Source: Bubalus kerabau (taxonomy: Eukaryota; Chordata; Mammalia; Artiodactyla; Bovidae). Taken from it: a DNA stretch of 64,000 nucleotides. The number at the start of each line of letters is the position of its first letter. Position 1 is the first letter of the stretch. Shown piece after piece: positions 1 through 11,400 of the stretch. Made by a program: the position numbers and the translations under genes. The DNA is taken from contig NC_073646.1 of the NCBI RefSeq assembly GCF_029407905.1, positions 13,782,001-13,846,000 of the forward strand, read 5' to 3'. The notes under the pieces were generated by a model. That model had not been told where the DNA came from and made no database searches. It saw only the letters and a program-made list of their open reading frames with translations.

Positions 1-880
1 CTGCTTATTTAACTTATACACAGAGTACATCATGAGAAATGCTGAGCTGGATGAAGCACAAGCTGGAATCAAGATTGCTGGGAGAAATATCAATAACCTC
101 AGATATACAGATGACACCACCCTTATGGCAGAAAGTGAAGAAGAAATAAAGAGCCTCTTGATGAAAGTGAAAGAGGAGAGTGAAAAAGTTGGCTTAAAGC
201 TCAACATTCAGAAAACTAAGATCATGGCATCCGGTCCCATCACTTCATGACCAATAGATGGGGAAACAATGGAAACTGTGGCTGACTTTATTTTTCTGGG
301 CTCCAAAATCACTGCAGATGGTGATTGCAGCCATGAAATTAAAAGACGCTTACTCCTTGGAAGGAAAGTTATGACCAACCTAGATAGCATATTAAAAAGC
401 AGAGACATTACTTTACCAACAAAGGTCCATCTAGTCAAGGCTATGGTTTTTCCAGTGGTCATGTATGGATGTGTGAGTTGGACTGTGAAGAAAGCTGAGC
501 GCTGAAGAATTGATGCTTTTGAACTGTGGTGTTGGAGAAGACTCTTGAGAGTCCCTTGGACTGCAAGGAGATCCAACCAGTCCATCCTAAAGGAGATCAG
601 CCCTAGGATTTCTTTGGAAGTAATGATGCTAAAGCTGAAACTCCAGTACTTTGGCCACCTCATGCGAAGAGTTGACTTTTTGGAAAAGACCCTGATGCTG
701 GGAGGGATTGGGGGCAGAAGGAGAAGGGGACGACAGAGGATGAGATGGCTGGATGGCATCACCAACTCGATGGAGTTTGGGTAAACTCCGGGAGTTGGTG
801 ATGGACAGGGAGGCCTGGCATACTGCAGGTCATGGTTTTGCAAAGAGTCGGACACGACTGAGCAACTGAACTGAACTGAT
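1..880 (+). mobile_element. BovB (RTE) LINE, 3' part, decayed
   Basis: This is the 3' portion of a BovB retrotransposon running in from beyond the left edge. One frame reads the C-terminal half of the reverse transcriptase, starting just before the catalytic box, which is YTDD here instead of the usual YADD. The frame is broken by TGA at 248-250 (a TGG codon in other copies), by TGA at 503-505 (a CGA/CGG arginine codon in other copies), and by a small deletion near 775. It ends in the usual BovB tail of ctgaactga-type repeats at 858-880. Non-functional. Confidence 0.93.
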
Positions 881-1394
881 GATGTTTTTGAATGTTGTGC
901 CCCAATCTCATCTTTCTCATAAGCTTGTGGTTTCTATTGTGCAATTTACGAATATAATGCAGTTATTTTTAGTAACCTATGTCCTATTACAGTAGAACTG
1001 TCTGCACTCTCTTTGGAGGACTGCTTACCTCTGGACTTTTTGTCCTATGAAAAACAGTTACAATGCTTAAACCACTATTTGTTACAGGCAGTCAAACACA
1101 TTCCCAGCTGGTACACTTATTTATAAAAATCTAGCATTAGAGCTTCTGAAGTTTGTCAAGGGTGCCAAAGGATTTTTATCTGGAATATCAGTTTGCTCAG
1201 GCAAAAAGGTCAGGGTCTCTCCTGATAAATGTACCTTCATCTTTCCCCCACCACTAACACTGATCACATGTGAATAGGGGACCACCATGTTATGCTGGAA
1301 GGAGAAAGAACTGATAGGAGAGCACATTAGATGCTATCATAATATGGGTCTTAAATAATCTTTGTGAAAGCCTCTCTCTCTGAGTAAGGCTTCA
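881..1394. other. Intergenic stretch, nothing recognised
   Basis: No repeat family, gene or RNA is recognised. Short open frames on either strand look like chance. Confidence 0.5.
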
Positions 1395-1592
1395 TCAGTT
1401 GCTCAGTTGTGTCCGACTCTTTGTGACTCCATGTACTGTAGCCCATGAGGCTCCTCTGTTCAATGAATTCTCCAGGCAAGAATACTGGAGTGGGTTGCTA
1501 TTTCCTGTTCCAGGGGATCTTCCTGACCCAGGGATCGAGTCTGTGTCTTCTGCAATGGCACATGGATTCTTTACCACTGAGCCACCTGGGAA
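1395..1592 (-). mobile_element. Bov-tA SINE
   Basis: Reverse-oriented tRNA-Glu-derived ruminant SINE. The BOV-A part (gttgctcagttgtgtccg onward) is followed by the tRNA-like head, with its B box read in reverse near 1530 and the 'ccactgagccacctggga' head end near 1573-1590. Confidence 0.9.
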
Positions 1593-1890
1593 CCTGAGTA
1601 AGGTTTGGGTCAGCACATTTCATGAGCCACATGTGATGAGATGTTAGAAATCCTCTGAAAACTGCGAAGGGTTCTCCCTGGGTAATTCAGGGAGTGCAAG
1701 GCTTTTCCCACTTTTGACATCACTATGCCACTGTAACGGTTCCTTGCTCCCACTGGTGCAGTTTCTAGTGATCCAAGAAATGCATCAAGGAGACTTCTAA
1801 TATTGGTTTCACTCATAGATTTAAAAAGCTGCCTGTGATGGGAGACATGGTGTGGTCCCTGAGCCCATTGCTCTCACCACACGTCCTAAG

Positions 1891-2082
1891 AAAATGAAAG
1901 TCACTCAGTTGTGTCCGACTCTCTGCAACCCCATGGACTGCATAGTCCATGGAATTCTCCAGGCCAGAATACTAGGGTGGATAGCCTTTCCCTTCTCCAG
2001 GGGATCTTCCCAACCCAGGGATCGAACCAGGGTCTCCTGCATTGCAGGCGGATACTTTACCAACTGAGTATCAGGGAAGCCC
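1891..2082 (-). mobile_element. Bov-tA SINE
   Basis: Reverse-oriented copy with both halves present: the BOV-A body from about 1897 and the tRNA-derived head ending 'tcagggaagccc' at about 2071-2082. Confidence 0.9.
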
Positions 2083-2497
2083 CACATGTCCTGAGAGCTG
2101 GGTTAAGGTCCTTTTTCACTGTATTTATATTTATTTAAATTTAAAAATGAGTGTTACAGTACAGTCAGTTGGAAATAAAAAAGGATCATAACTCCTTCAA
2201 GCACAAGCAGTTAAGCACTGTAGTTACTTCAGAATTAACAGCATAACAAGCTGCAAGTTTTCCTTCCAGTTGATATGTCATATTGTGACAACGATATGGG
2301 TTTAAGTGTTAAACTCTCCTGATGTGAGGCATCTACCTCATCTTCCCAAGTCCAGGATGCCTCCTGGGCACCAAGAGTAATAGGGAAATTTATCGCTATT
2401 GCTCTTGTTCCTGTTTCCCATTGATGGCAGAATAAAACACATAGACATTCGGGGTTTTGCGAATAATAACATCGGAGTTTAAACAAGTTCTAGACAA
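2083..2497. other. Intergenic stretch, nothing recognised
   Basis: Unique-looking sequence. An 83-codon open frame on the minus strand (2235-2486) matches nothing I know and has no coding context. Confidence 0.45.
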
Positions 2498-2828
2498 AGC
2501 TTCCTTGGTGGCTCAGTTGTAAAGAATCTGCCTGCCAATCCAGGAGACTCGGGTCCGACCCCTGATGTGGGAAGATCCCATATGCCACAGAACAGCTAAG
2601 CCCATGTGCCACAGCTACTGAGCCTGTGTTCTACAGCCTGAGAGTCGCAACTACTGAAGCCTGCGTGCCTAGAACCTGTGCTCCGCAACGAGAGAAGCCA
2701 CTGCAGTGAGAAGCTTGTACACCACAACAGCTTGTGGAAACGAGAGAAAAGCCCAAGCAGCAACAAAGACACAGCACAGCCAAAAATAAAACAAAATACA
2801 TTAAAAAATTTTTTTAATTAAAAAATAA
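2498..2828 (+). mobile_element. CHR-type SINE (long form)
   Basis: Forward tRNA-derived SINE of the cetacean-hippo-ruminant family. The head 'ccttggtggctcagt' is followed by the characteristic series of 'ccacaactactgaagcc'-like phrases and an AT-rich 'cagccaaaaataaaa' tail. Confidence 0.9.
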
Positions 2829-3000
2829 AAGTTTTAGACAAGTCTTCATGAACAGTGCACACTGCCTATCAGAGTGAGGTTTCCAGGCCAGCTCTGAGTT
2901 CAATACGGGGCCCAAAATGCCCAGGTTCTATAAATATACCAATCACTTTATTCCCTCAGCTCAGTGGTCTTCATCTTCATTTACAGTGCAATCTACAATG

Positions 3001-3197
3001 GAGGGCTTCCCAAGTGGCTCAGTGGTAAAGAATCCTCCTGCCAAGCAGGAAATGCAGGTTCAATCCCTGGGATCCCTAGAGAAGGAAATGGCAAGCCACT
3101 CCAGTATTCTTGCCTGGAAAATCCCATGGACAGAGGAGCCTGGCCGGCTACAGTCCATAGCAGGGCAAGAGTCAGACATGACTTAGTGACTAAACCA
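3001..3197 (+). mobile_element. Bov-tA SINE
   Basis: Forward copy. The tRNA-like head (ttcccaagtggctcagtgg, B box ggttcaatccc) is joined to the BOV-A body ending 'agtcagacatgacttag'. Confidence 0.92.
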
Positions 3198-3825
3198 CCC
3201 CTGCCACCCACCTCCCACATGAAGTCTCTGGTTTCATTTGCACAGTTTCCTTGGAGCAGAGTGACAGAAGCCTGATCTGTAGGAATACTGTTGTCCCAAA
3301 TGCTGTGCGGAGATTGGAGCCAATCCACCACTGGTGTGCACTGCCCTGAATCCGCTATTAGGATTTTCGTGGGAGCTAGGGTCAGGGAGTGGGAATACAC
3401 CCACACAAATTTAATTCATCTGTGAACAATTTTACATAACAGCCCTTTTATAAAACCTATTGATTTAATTTTTGACTTAATTTTTGTAATCATCAAATAA
3501 CATTTTTGGGAGGATGATGACAAAAAATTATGAAAGACCCAAATTTTCCTCTATAATAGTAGAAAAGCAGTGATTTGTGCTTCAAACTAATAAATGAAAA
3601 AAATAAAGGAATAGTAATCACAAGCATATTATTTAGAAGTATAGGGTAAGAAGGACACTTGGACAAACACAGAAGCCCTGCTTTAAACAGAACCTCTGCC
3701 TTAAAATCTTTCGTTTTTTGCCTTTTGAAGTTTGGGTTTAGATGTATTTTACAACACAAAATATTCATATCCACTAATAATAGCAATAGTTTTATTGTTT
3801 TATATTGTTTGTTTTATTTTTTATC
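3198..3825. other. Intergenic stretch, nothing recognised
   Basis: No family recognised. The second half (3410-3825) is AT-rich. Confidence 0.45.
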
Positions 3826-4048
3826 ATTTTTTTATGTATTTGGCTGCACTGGGTCTTAGCTGCAGCACACAGGACCCTCGTTGCATCATGCGGGATCCTT
3901 CCGTTCTCCACACAGACTCTCTAGTTGTGGCACATGGGATCAGTTGCTCCACAGCATGTGAGATGTTAGTTCTCAGACCAGAGATTGAACCTGTGTCCCA
4001 TGCATCACAAGGCTGATTCTTAAGTACTAGACTATCTGGGAAGTCCCC
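3826..4048 (-). mobile_element. CHR-type SINE
   Basis: Reverse copy. It begins with the AT-rich tail and 'tttggctgcactgggtctta', passes the 'agagattgaacctgtg' B-box region and ends 'ctgggaagtcccc'. Divergent. Confidence 0.85.
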
Positions 4049-4458
4049 TGGTTATCTATTTTAAATACAGCATTGTGTACATGTCAATCCCAAATTCCTA
4101 AGTTATCCTTCCCCCTGCAATCGTTCCCCCAAGTAGCCATAAATTCATTCTCTATAAAACCTTTTAAATCTGTCTGTTAACTGATAGGCATAGGGCAGAC
4201 CTGTTATTAACCTGGCATGCACAAACCTTCTCCCATGGTCCACCAAAGACTTTCCATGTGAACTCTGCACTGTGTCTACAAGATCCATGTCCATGATTTT
4301 CTTTATGCATGCAGACTGCATCTTCTATTTCTCCATCTGGTGAACCTATTCAAACCCGCCTTCCCCAAATACAAACTTTGAAGATTAATGCATGGTTTAG
4401 ATACCAAATAATAGTAGTTATTATTTGCTATTTTTTATCATCATTACTGATGCCTATT

Positions 4459-5290
4459 GCTGCGGCAGACAAGTTCTTAGGGTAGCCCCCATCATCTCCA
4501 CCTCCTGGAATTCACACCCTTGACGTCATCCTCCCCTTAAGTGTAGACACGACCTTCAACTAGAAGATGTGGAACATATCAATATATGTATTGGAATATT
4601 ACTCAGCCATAAAAAGGAATGAAATTGTGCCATTTGTGGAGATGTAGATGGACCTAGAGTCTGTGATACAGACTGAAGTAAGTCAGAAAGAGAAAAACAA
4701 ATATTGTATGTTAACATATATATGTGGACTCTAGAAAAATGGTACAGATGAACCTATCTGAAGGGCAGGATTAAAGATGCAGACATAGAGAACAGATGCA
4801 TGGACACAGAGGGGAAGGGGGAGTGAGGTGAACTGGGAGATTGGGATTGCCATGTATGGCATATAGTTGATGCACTTCATTGTACAGCAGAAATCAACAT
4901 AACATCGTAAAGCAACTACAAAACTCCAACTTAAAAAAAAAAAGGATATGGCAAAGACAACATGCTCTATGTGACTACATTACGTAAGCTTTCAGCACCT
5001 GCCTTGCTGGCATCTCTCTCTTTGTTGGCACAGAGGAAACAAGTGGCTGTGTTGGGAAACTCTGGGTTGAACAGAATACTGGCTGCTTCTGAAGGGACTG
5101 AAGATAAGAAACTGAAACCGTCAGTCCTACAGCAAGGCGCTAAATCCTTCCAACACCTGCTTGGAAATAGATCCTTCCCCAGCTTCAGATGAAACCACAG
5201 CCCCAGTTAACACCTTGATCACAGCCTTACAGAAGACCCAGTCAAGCTGTATCCAGATTCCTCAGCCAAAGAAACGGTAAGATAATATGT
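4459..5290 (+). mobile_element. MLT1-type MaLR LTR, split by an L1
   Basis: Segments 4459-4559 and 4945-5290 read as two halves of one old MaLR (ERVL-class) LTR. The first has the 'cctggaattcacacccttg' phrase. The second has 'ccttccccagcttcagatga', 'ccccagttaacaccttgatc' and the end 'cagccaaagaaacggtaag'. An L1 3' end sits between them. The subfamily is not assigned and the copy has no coding capacity. Confidence 0.65.
4560..4944 (+). mobile_element. L1 3' end, nested in the MLT1 LTR
   Basis: 5'-truncated L1. The end of ORF2 is recognisable ('attactcagccataaaaagg', 'gaagtaagtcagaaagagaa'), followed by 3' UTR ('gtacagatgaacctat') and a poly(A) run at 4932-4943. Confidence 0.88.
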
Positions 5291-6491
5291 GTGAGTTTTT
5301 TTAAGCTCTTAAGTGCATACTAATATTAGCATGCAGTGAAAGATAACTAATACATTACATTTTAATGTACTGAGTATTAATACAAGTATTAAGCGATAAT
5401 ACATTAAGCATTCATGTAGAAGTATTAACTTACATTAAGTAGCAGAAAGAACATAGAAGAAATGATATATAAGGAATATAGATAAGGAAGAGAAGTGTAA
5501 CTTGTAGTTGATTCCTAATAAATCCAGAAGAAAATCTTTCATGCAGTAAAATCACAAAATGCCTCATTTCCCCATTTTCCAAAGACATTTTGCCTCCTTT
5601 CTGCTTCCCCCCAAATAAACACCACTTTCGACTATCAAAGAAAAGTTTCACGCAAATGAGACATCCCACTAGAAAAGAAGGATGATCCCAGGGTAGGAGA
5701 CCAAACAAGAAATCTTATTTAGTGGCTCCTAACCAAGGTGCTTATGAAACCCATGTTTCAGGGTCTAATTTATAAGAAAACGCTCAGCCGGGACTTGATA
5801 AAGTGCATCACTGGAGAAAGGAGAGCGAGGGAGCGAGTCCCAGTCCTGCAGCTGCTCCATAACCATGTGCAGAGCCATAAGTGCAGAGATTAATGACTTC
5901 TCACAGCCATAAATTTGGTTTTTTTTTCTCTTCGATGAGCCCTAGGGGACAAGAATCTGGTTATAATCGGATGTGTTGCAATATTGCTTTTCACTTACAA
6001 TTGTAGTACTGAGAAAATTGAAAGGAATAGCATAAGGCTCAAGCACGGTGGTGATTTAAAAGGATGCTCTTCAAGGTGCCCGGCTGCTGCTCTCCCTACC
6101 CTTTCCTTTGCAAGGCACCTGCTCCACCCGGGAATGGCCGCCTTGGGACGAGGCAGACACTGGGAAGTTGGAACCACCATCCTCCCTGTGGCTGACATTC
6201 AAAACAAAGCACATTTCTTCCACTTCTGCTCTGTTTTGCCCATCTCAAACAGATTATGACATTATTACCCAAGCTCACGAATCAAGAGAAGAAGGAAACT
6301 CCTTCCTTATCTCTGGCATCTTCAGTTTTCCGCAGTGGAGCAAATGGTCATTCCCCCAGATCTTTGTGTTTGTTTCCATGACATCCACTCTGAATGCATT
6401 TACTCAGGAGAGAAGATGCTAAAGGAAACAATATATCTAAGACACTTTACACTTAATGTCCAGCACTTTGTAGGTACTTAATAAATGGGGT
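5291..6491. other. Repeat-poor intergenic stretch
   Basis: About 1.2 kb with no recognised repeat or gene. Frames up to about 104 codons at 5984-6422 overlap each other on both strands and look like chance. Confidence 0.45.
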
Positions 6492-6893
6492 GCCTCCACC
6501 TAGAGACTGTTATACAGAGAGAGGTCAGAAAGAGAAAGAGATAGTATATTAACACATATATATGGAATCTAGAAAAATAGTACAGATGAACCTATTTGAA
6601 AGGCAGAAAGAGAGACACAGATGTAGAGAAGAAATGTGTGGACACCAAAGGGGGAAAGGGAGGGAGGGGATGAACTGGGAGACTGGGGTTGGTGTATGTA
6701 CACTACTATGTATAATATAGATAACTAACAGGAACCTGTAAAGCACAGGGAACTCTACTCAGCGCTCTTTAGTGGGAAGGAAATTCAAAAAAGAGGGGAT
6801 ATATGTGTACATATAACTGATGCCCTTTGTCGTACAGTAGACATTAACACATCATTATAAAGCAACTATACTCCAATAAAAATAAATTAAAAA
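6492..6893 (+). mobile_element. L1 3' end
   Basis: 5'-truncated L1 with the same 3' UTR landmarks as the copy at 4.6 kb ('ggtcagaaagagaaagagat', 'gtacagatgaacctattt'), ending 'caactatactccaataaaa' and an A-rich tail. Confidence 0.88.
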
Positions 6894-7009
6894 TGGGATG
6901 CTTCCTTTACTCCTTCCTTTTGCATTCAGATCCCTCCCCTCTTCTGGCCTCACTCACATTCTCACTGAGATGCTTTGGAATCAGTCCCTGACTCTGACCC
7001 AGTGGCTGA

Positions 7010-7195
7010 CAAAGCCTACAGAGTGGTCCCCAGACCAGCAGTAGCATTATCCCCTGAGAACATGCTAGAAATGCAAACTCTCAGGTGCCAGCCCAGAGCT
7101 ATGGCATCTGAAACTCTGAAGGTGAGGACTGGACATCTGAGTTTTAACAAGCCCCCCAGGGGATTCTGAGCTGGGCTGCAGTTTGACAGGCTGGC
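7010..7195 (-). mobile_element. MER5-type hAT relic
   Basis: Old non-autonomous hAT-Charlie type element. Landmarks are 'gtggtccccagaccagcagt', 'ctagaaatgcaaactctcag' and 'ttttaacaagccccccaggg'. The terminal repeats are eroded. Confidence 0.7.
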
Positions 7196-7659
7196 TCCAA
7201 TGGGATAACCGCTATTCCAATTTCTTTCAATGCCTGATGGATCATCCACATCAATTTCCGTCATTACAAATTCTGAATTCACTGGAATTATTTTTGAAAA
7301 AAAAAGAAGATTGGTTGCCAGAGCTTAGAAATCTGTTCGAGAAATTTCTCTTGTGACATATGGGAGAGGACTTCACTTGAATACTAGGTATAACTTATGG
7401 ATGAATTACTCTGGATCTTTTGTGTTTGTATGCACCTGCTTTCAGACGTGTGCTGGCAAGTGTTTAACAACTGGGTCTCCAGGGAGAGGATGCCCTGGTG
7501 TGTAGCACTTGCCAGTTTCTGTGGTGTAAATACTACCATCACAACATCCACAGATGCAGAGTTGGGAAAAGACAAATACATTGGTTCTTGCAAGATGGCA
7601 CCAGCAGGTTCCAAGACCCCACTGCGTGCTTTCCAACTGGAACCAACATTTCTCAGGGT

Positions 7660-7789
7660 AAAGCATATGATTTATTTTTTAGCTTTGCGTCATGGCATAT
7701 GGATCTTAGTTCCCTAACCAGGAATTGAACCCACACTCCCTACAGTTGAAGCACAGAGTCTTAAGCACTGGACAATAAAGGAAGTCCCA
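7660..7789 (-). mobile_element. CHR-type SINE, truncated
   Basis: Reverse copy of the short CHR form: 'tcttagttccctaaccagga', 'attgaacccacactccctac' and the end 'aaaggaagtccc'. Divergent. Confidence 0.75.
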
Positions 7790-7796
7790 CTTGAAC

Positions 7797-7936
7797 TTTT
7801 TTATTTTTTATTTATTTATCTGCACTGGGTCTTAGTTGTGGCATGTGGGATATAGTTCCCTGACCAGGGATCAAATCTGTGCCCCCTGCATTGGGAGCTC
7901 AGAGTCTTAGCCACAAGACCACCAGAGAAGTCCCCC
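7797..7936 (-). mobile_element. CHR-type SINE
   Basis: A second reverse copy almost abutting the previous one. Its tail (ttttatttatttatctgcac) lies at the left and its head end (ccagagaagtccc) at the right. Confidence 0.88.
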
Positions 7937-8494
7937 ACCTGAACTTTTAAGGGAGTAGGACACTTGACTCCTGCCCCCTCAAATTCTGCCAGCCCCATGA
8001 GAAGAGGACTTGCTGACTAGATGGTGACAGCTGGAGACAAGTCTGTGGGCACATTTCACCAGTCAGCAGGGTTCTGTGATAAAGGCAGGAGCCAGTCGGC
8101 CCCCTCCTCTTTCTCCTCTGTGCCCATGAGTGATGGGCCTCTTCCCACATCCCACATCTCATTCCATGTCGTGAGACAAGAAGCCAAAGCAGCACCTGGC
8201 TCCTTCTCCAGCGGCTGGCGGGGTCTGTGGACCTAGAGTGTAAGCCCTCTTGGACTTTCATATGCAGACACATAGACAAAAGAAGTGCAGTTCTGAGGAC
8301 TGAAGAAGGAACACACTGGGCACTGAGTTTACCATTAATGCATTCCACATCCCTCTTGACTATCATCCTTGTGTGGGGGGCAACCTCATCCACAAACCCT
8401 AAAGCCCTAACCCTTACTTCATTGCTCTGACAACAGCAGGTACTTGTTTCTTTGTGGCATAAGAAGAGCCTGGGTTTGACATCAGACCCATCCG
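7937..8494. other. Intergenic stretch, nothing recognised
   Basis: A 148-codon open frame on the minus strand (7947-8393) and shorter + strand frames overlap here. None resembles a protein I know, and the composition gives no coding signal. Confidence 0.45.
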
Positions 8495-8911
8495 AAGCTC
8501 AAATCCTACTCTATCACTTACGAACCAATGGCTCTTGAACAACCACGTAACCCCTCTGAGCCTTAGTTTCCTCATCTATAAAATGGCAATAGGAAGAACA
8601 ACCTCTCAGAAGGATTCAAACTGAAAGGGATGATATACATAGGTAGCTTGACTGGTGTCTGGAACATAGCTGTTGTTGTTTAGTTGCTAAGTCATGTCCG
8701 ACTCTTTGTAACCCTAAGGACTGTAGCCCACCAGGCTCCTCTGTCCATGGGATTTCCCAGGCAATAACACTGGAGAGGGTTGCCATGCCCTCCTCCAGGG
8801 GATCTTCCTGAGCCAAGGATTGAACCCACCTCTCCTGCATTGCAGGCGGATTCTTTACCCCTGAGTCACCAGGGAAACTCCTAGAACATAGTAAGTGATC
8901 AATAAATGAGA
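8495..8911 (-). repeat. MIR SINE, split by a Bov-tA
   Basis: A reverse MIR reads 'ctctgagccttagtttcctc' and 'atctataaaatggcaa' up to 8669, then resumes after the Bov-tA insertion at 'gaacatagtaagtgatcaat' (8884 onward). Confidence 0.75.
8670..8883 (-). mobile_element. Bov-tA SINE inserted in a MIR, with TSD
   Basis: Complete reverse Bov-tA. The octamer gaacatag occurs just before it (8662-8669) and just after it (8884-8891), a target-site duplication inside the older MIR. Confidence 0.9.
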
Positions 8912-9488
8912 CACTTTTTTTTTTGAGTCTTGTTTCATGGTGAAGGCCAAAAGGCTCAAGTTGAGTTGAAATTCAGCTCTGTGTCTTAAGTTCAGCTCTT
9001 AAAGGAAAGCCTCAGCCCCTAGAGACCCTGGGGGTCTCCCCTGCCAGCTCCTCCTCAGGACAGCCGGCCCTGCAGGGGAAGTTGGGGCCCACAGTGATCA
9101 GGACGGTCCCATGTGGCAGCTGCAATATAGAACCCCCCCCCACCCCAAGCCAGGTCCACACACACCAAGTTTTCCCCTACACAAAGTAATCTGTAGTCAG
9201 GGGGTCATTCTCTCTCGCACCTAGCAGACCTCCTGAAGGGAACTAGAGCCACGTCCAAGTTCTCTCTCTCTAAGGGCCATGCAAATCAAAGTGTGTGGCT
9301 GAGCTTGTGTCTCAGCGCACTCAACATTTAAAGACAGCCTTATGTAAGGATGGGTAGGCCCAGGAGCACAGAAGGAACCAAACAGGTGATGTGGTTAATG
9401 CCCCACAACCACAAGCAAACTTCTTAGTTCTGACAACCAAAGGAAAGGTAGATTGTAGCACTTCTCGGTGCATATGTATAAGAACCCT
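8912..9488. other. Intergenic stretch, nothing recognised
   Basis: GC-richer than its surroundings, with a short C-run around 9129-9138. No repeat or gene recognised. Confidence 0.45.
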
Positions 9489-9668
9489 TTCAGTTCAGTT
9501 CAGTTCAGTTGCTCAGTCCTGCCTGACTCTTTGCGACCCCATGGACTGCAGCACACCAGGCCTCCCTGTCCATCACCAACACCCGGAGCTTGCTCAAACT
9601 CATGTCCCTCAAGTCGGTGATGCCATCCAACCATCTCATCCTCTGTTGTCCCCTTCTCCAGTATGTCC
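9489..9668 (-). mobile_element. BovB LINE 3' end, short
   Basis: Reverse BovB 3' terminus. The ttcag-repeat tail at 9489-9511 is followed by 'ttgctcagtcctgcctgact' and 'gatgccatccaaccatctca'. Only about 180 bp, strongly 5'-truncated. Confidence 0.88.
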
Positions 9669-9737
9669 AGGGCAGGGCCTGAGATTCTGCATTTCTATCA
9701 AACTTCCAAGTGAGTCCAATGCTGCAGGTCGAGTGGC

Positions 9738-9846
9738 CACATTTTTTTTTGCCATGTGAGATCTTAGTTCCCCAACCAGGGATCACACCCATGCCCCCTT
9801 CATTGGGAGCACAGAGTTTTAACCACTGGACCACCAGAGAAGTTCC
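9738..9846 (-). mobile_element. CHR-type SINE, truncated
   Basis: Reverse short CHR copy: 'tcttagttccccaaccaggg', 'gcacagagttttaaccactg' and 'ccaccagagaagttccc'. Confidence 0.85.
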
Positions 9847-11037
9847 CTTTAATAGTAAAATACTGGACAGGAGTGCCAATATAGGCTGGGAGATGGAAAC
9901 GCTGGCCTGCAGGGTAGAAGGCTCCAATATAACAACTTCACAAACAAATAAGGTTCCCTAACACCTCACTGCAAGAGAAACATTTAAGCAATGAGAAAAA
10001 TTTGGCTTCTTAATAAAGAACCTGCAAGAAGATAAAGTGAACCTTATTTGCAATCTTATACTTTAAAAATTATCAGTGGTATGCAAATACCATCCCTTCT
10101 TCTGTGACTCCATGCTTTCATTTTCATGACATGAACTCAGTCATAAATTATAGTTATTGTAATTTCTAATTTAATTGAGAATTTTCTTTTATGTCATAAT
10201 CGTGCTCAGAAGGAAATGCAAAATCAATATATCATGCTCTTGTGTTTTATTGGCTAGGGTTTAAATACATTTGTTCATTTGACTACTCACTGATTGCATT
10301 TTTAAATATAATCTATCTCAATGATATTTTTCTCTACTGCACACAAAATATTTTAAGGCCATAAAATTTTGTGATAAATAGTAACTCCTCTTAGAAGCCA
10401 ATGCATCAGCAATTCCTTTGAAGTGTTTCTTGAAAATGACTCTTCAAAGATGTTATAATGAGGTTGTGTCTATGTGACATCCAAAAACATCTGAAGCAAA
10501 ACTGTTTTGTCTACACTGAGCCAAGTCTTAGGATATTTACATACATTTGAAGACATAGAGGAAAAAGAATCCTGGCAAATAACTGATTTTCACCTCACAT
10601 CCTGCCCACAGCAAGGGAAAAAAAGAGCTCAGACCGAATAATGTTTAAATAATTAAAGTAAAAGCTCATATCTGACTTACAAACATCACTGGATAACCTC
10701 ATTAACCCAAAGTCCTTGGTTTCCCACACCAGCCAGAAAGTCTTTCAATTTCAGAGAGAATGGAATGAAAACATAACTAAATCATGTCTTTAAAGGAATG
10801 CTAGGACAAAGCAGGAGTTAAAGCATCCAAAGATAAATAGGAAGCCAGCAAAAGCCACAAAGCATCCAAAACACCCTCATGAAATTAGAGTTCACTGTAA
10901 TCCAATTAATGGCAGCCACCTGTGGAATCCAGTCCGGACCTAGAAATAGAGGCGAAAAGACTGCAAGGCAGATTCTAACACCAGAAGTGATGATTCTGCC
11001 TAATTGAAGGTAGAGCCTGCAGACTTGCCTTGTGGCT
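9847..11037. other. Repeat-poor intergenic stretch
   Basis: About 1.2 kb of AT-rich, apparently unique sequence. It contains 'ccaattaatggcagccacct' near 10900 (homeodomain-like and E-box-like words), which by itself proves nothing. No gene seen. Confidence 0.45.
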
Positions 11038-11246
11038 CAGGGATTCTCTTGTGGCTCAGCTGGTAAACAATCCGCCTGCAATGCAGGAGACCTGGGTTTA
11101 ATCCCTGGGTTGGGAAGATCCCCTGAAGAAGGGAAAGGCTACCTGGTCCAGTATTCTGGCCTGGAGAATTCCATGGACTATGCAGTCCATGGGGTCACAA
11201 AGAGTCGGACACAACTGAGCGACTTTCACTTCACTTCACTTCACTG
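11038..11246 (+). mobile_element. Bov-tA SINE
   Basis: Forward copy. The head 'tgtggctcagctggtaaaca' is preceded by a partial duplication of 'ttgtggctcag' at 11030-11040. The BOV-A body runs to 'acaactgagcgact', followed by a ttcac-repeat tail. Confidence 0.9.
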
Positions 11247-11400
11247 GGGACTTCCCTGGTGGTCCAGTGGTTAAGACTTCATCTTCCAATGTAGGGGGTT
11301 GGGTTCAATCCCCAGTTGGGGAGCTAAGATCTCACACACCTTGGGGCCAAAAACCAAAACATTAAACAGAAGCAATACTGTAACAAATTCTTTAAAGACA
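11247..11400 (+). mobile_element. CHR-type SINE
   Basis: Forward copy directly abutting the Bov-tA: 'ggacttccctggtggtccag', 'gggttcaatccccagttggg' and an A-rich tail with 'gccaaaaaccaaaac'. Confidence 0.88.

Noticed and set aside
7947..8393. A 148-codon minus-strand frame
   Set aside because: No recognisable protein, no splice context, and overlapping frames on the other strand; treated as chance.
11038..11110. tRNA-like A and B boxes (here and in every Bov-tA and CHR copy)
   Set aside because: These are SINE heads derived from tRNA. They do not fold as complete tRNAs and are not tRNA genes.
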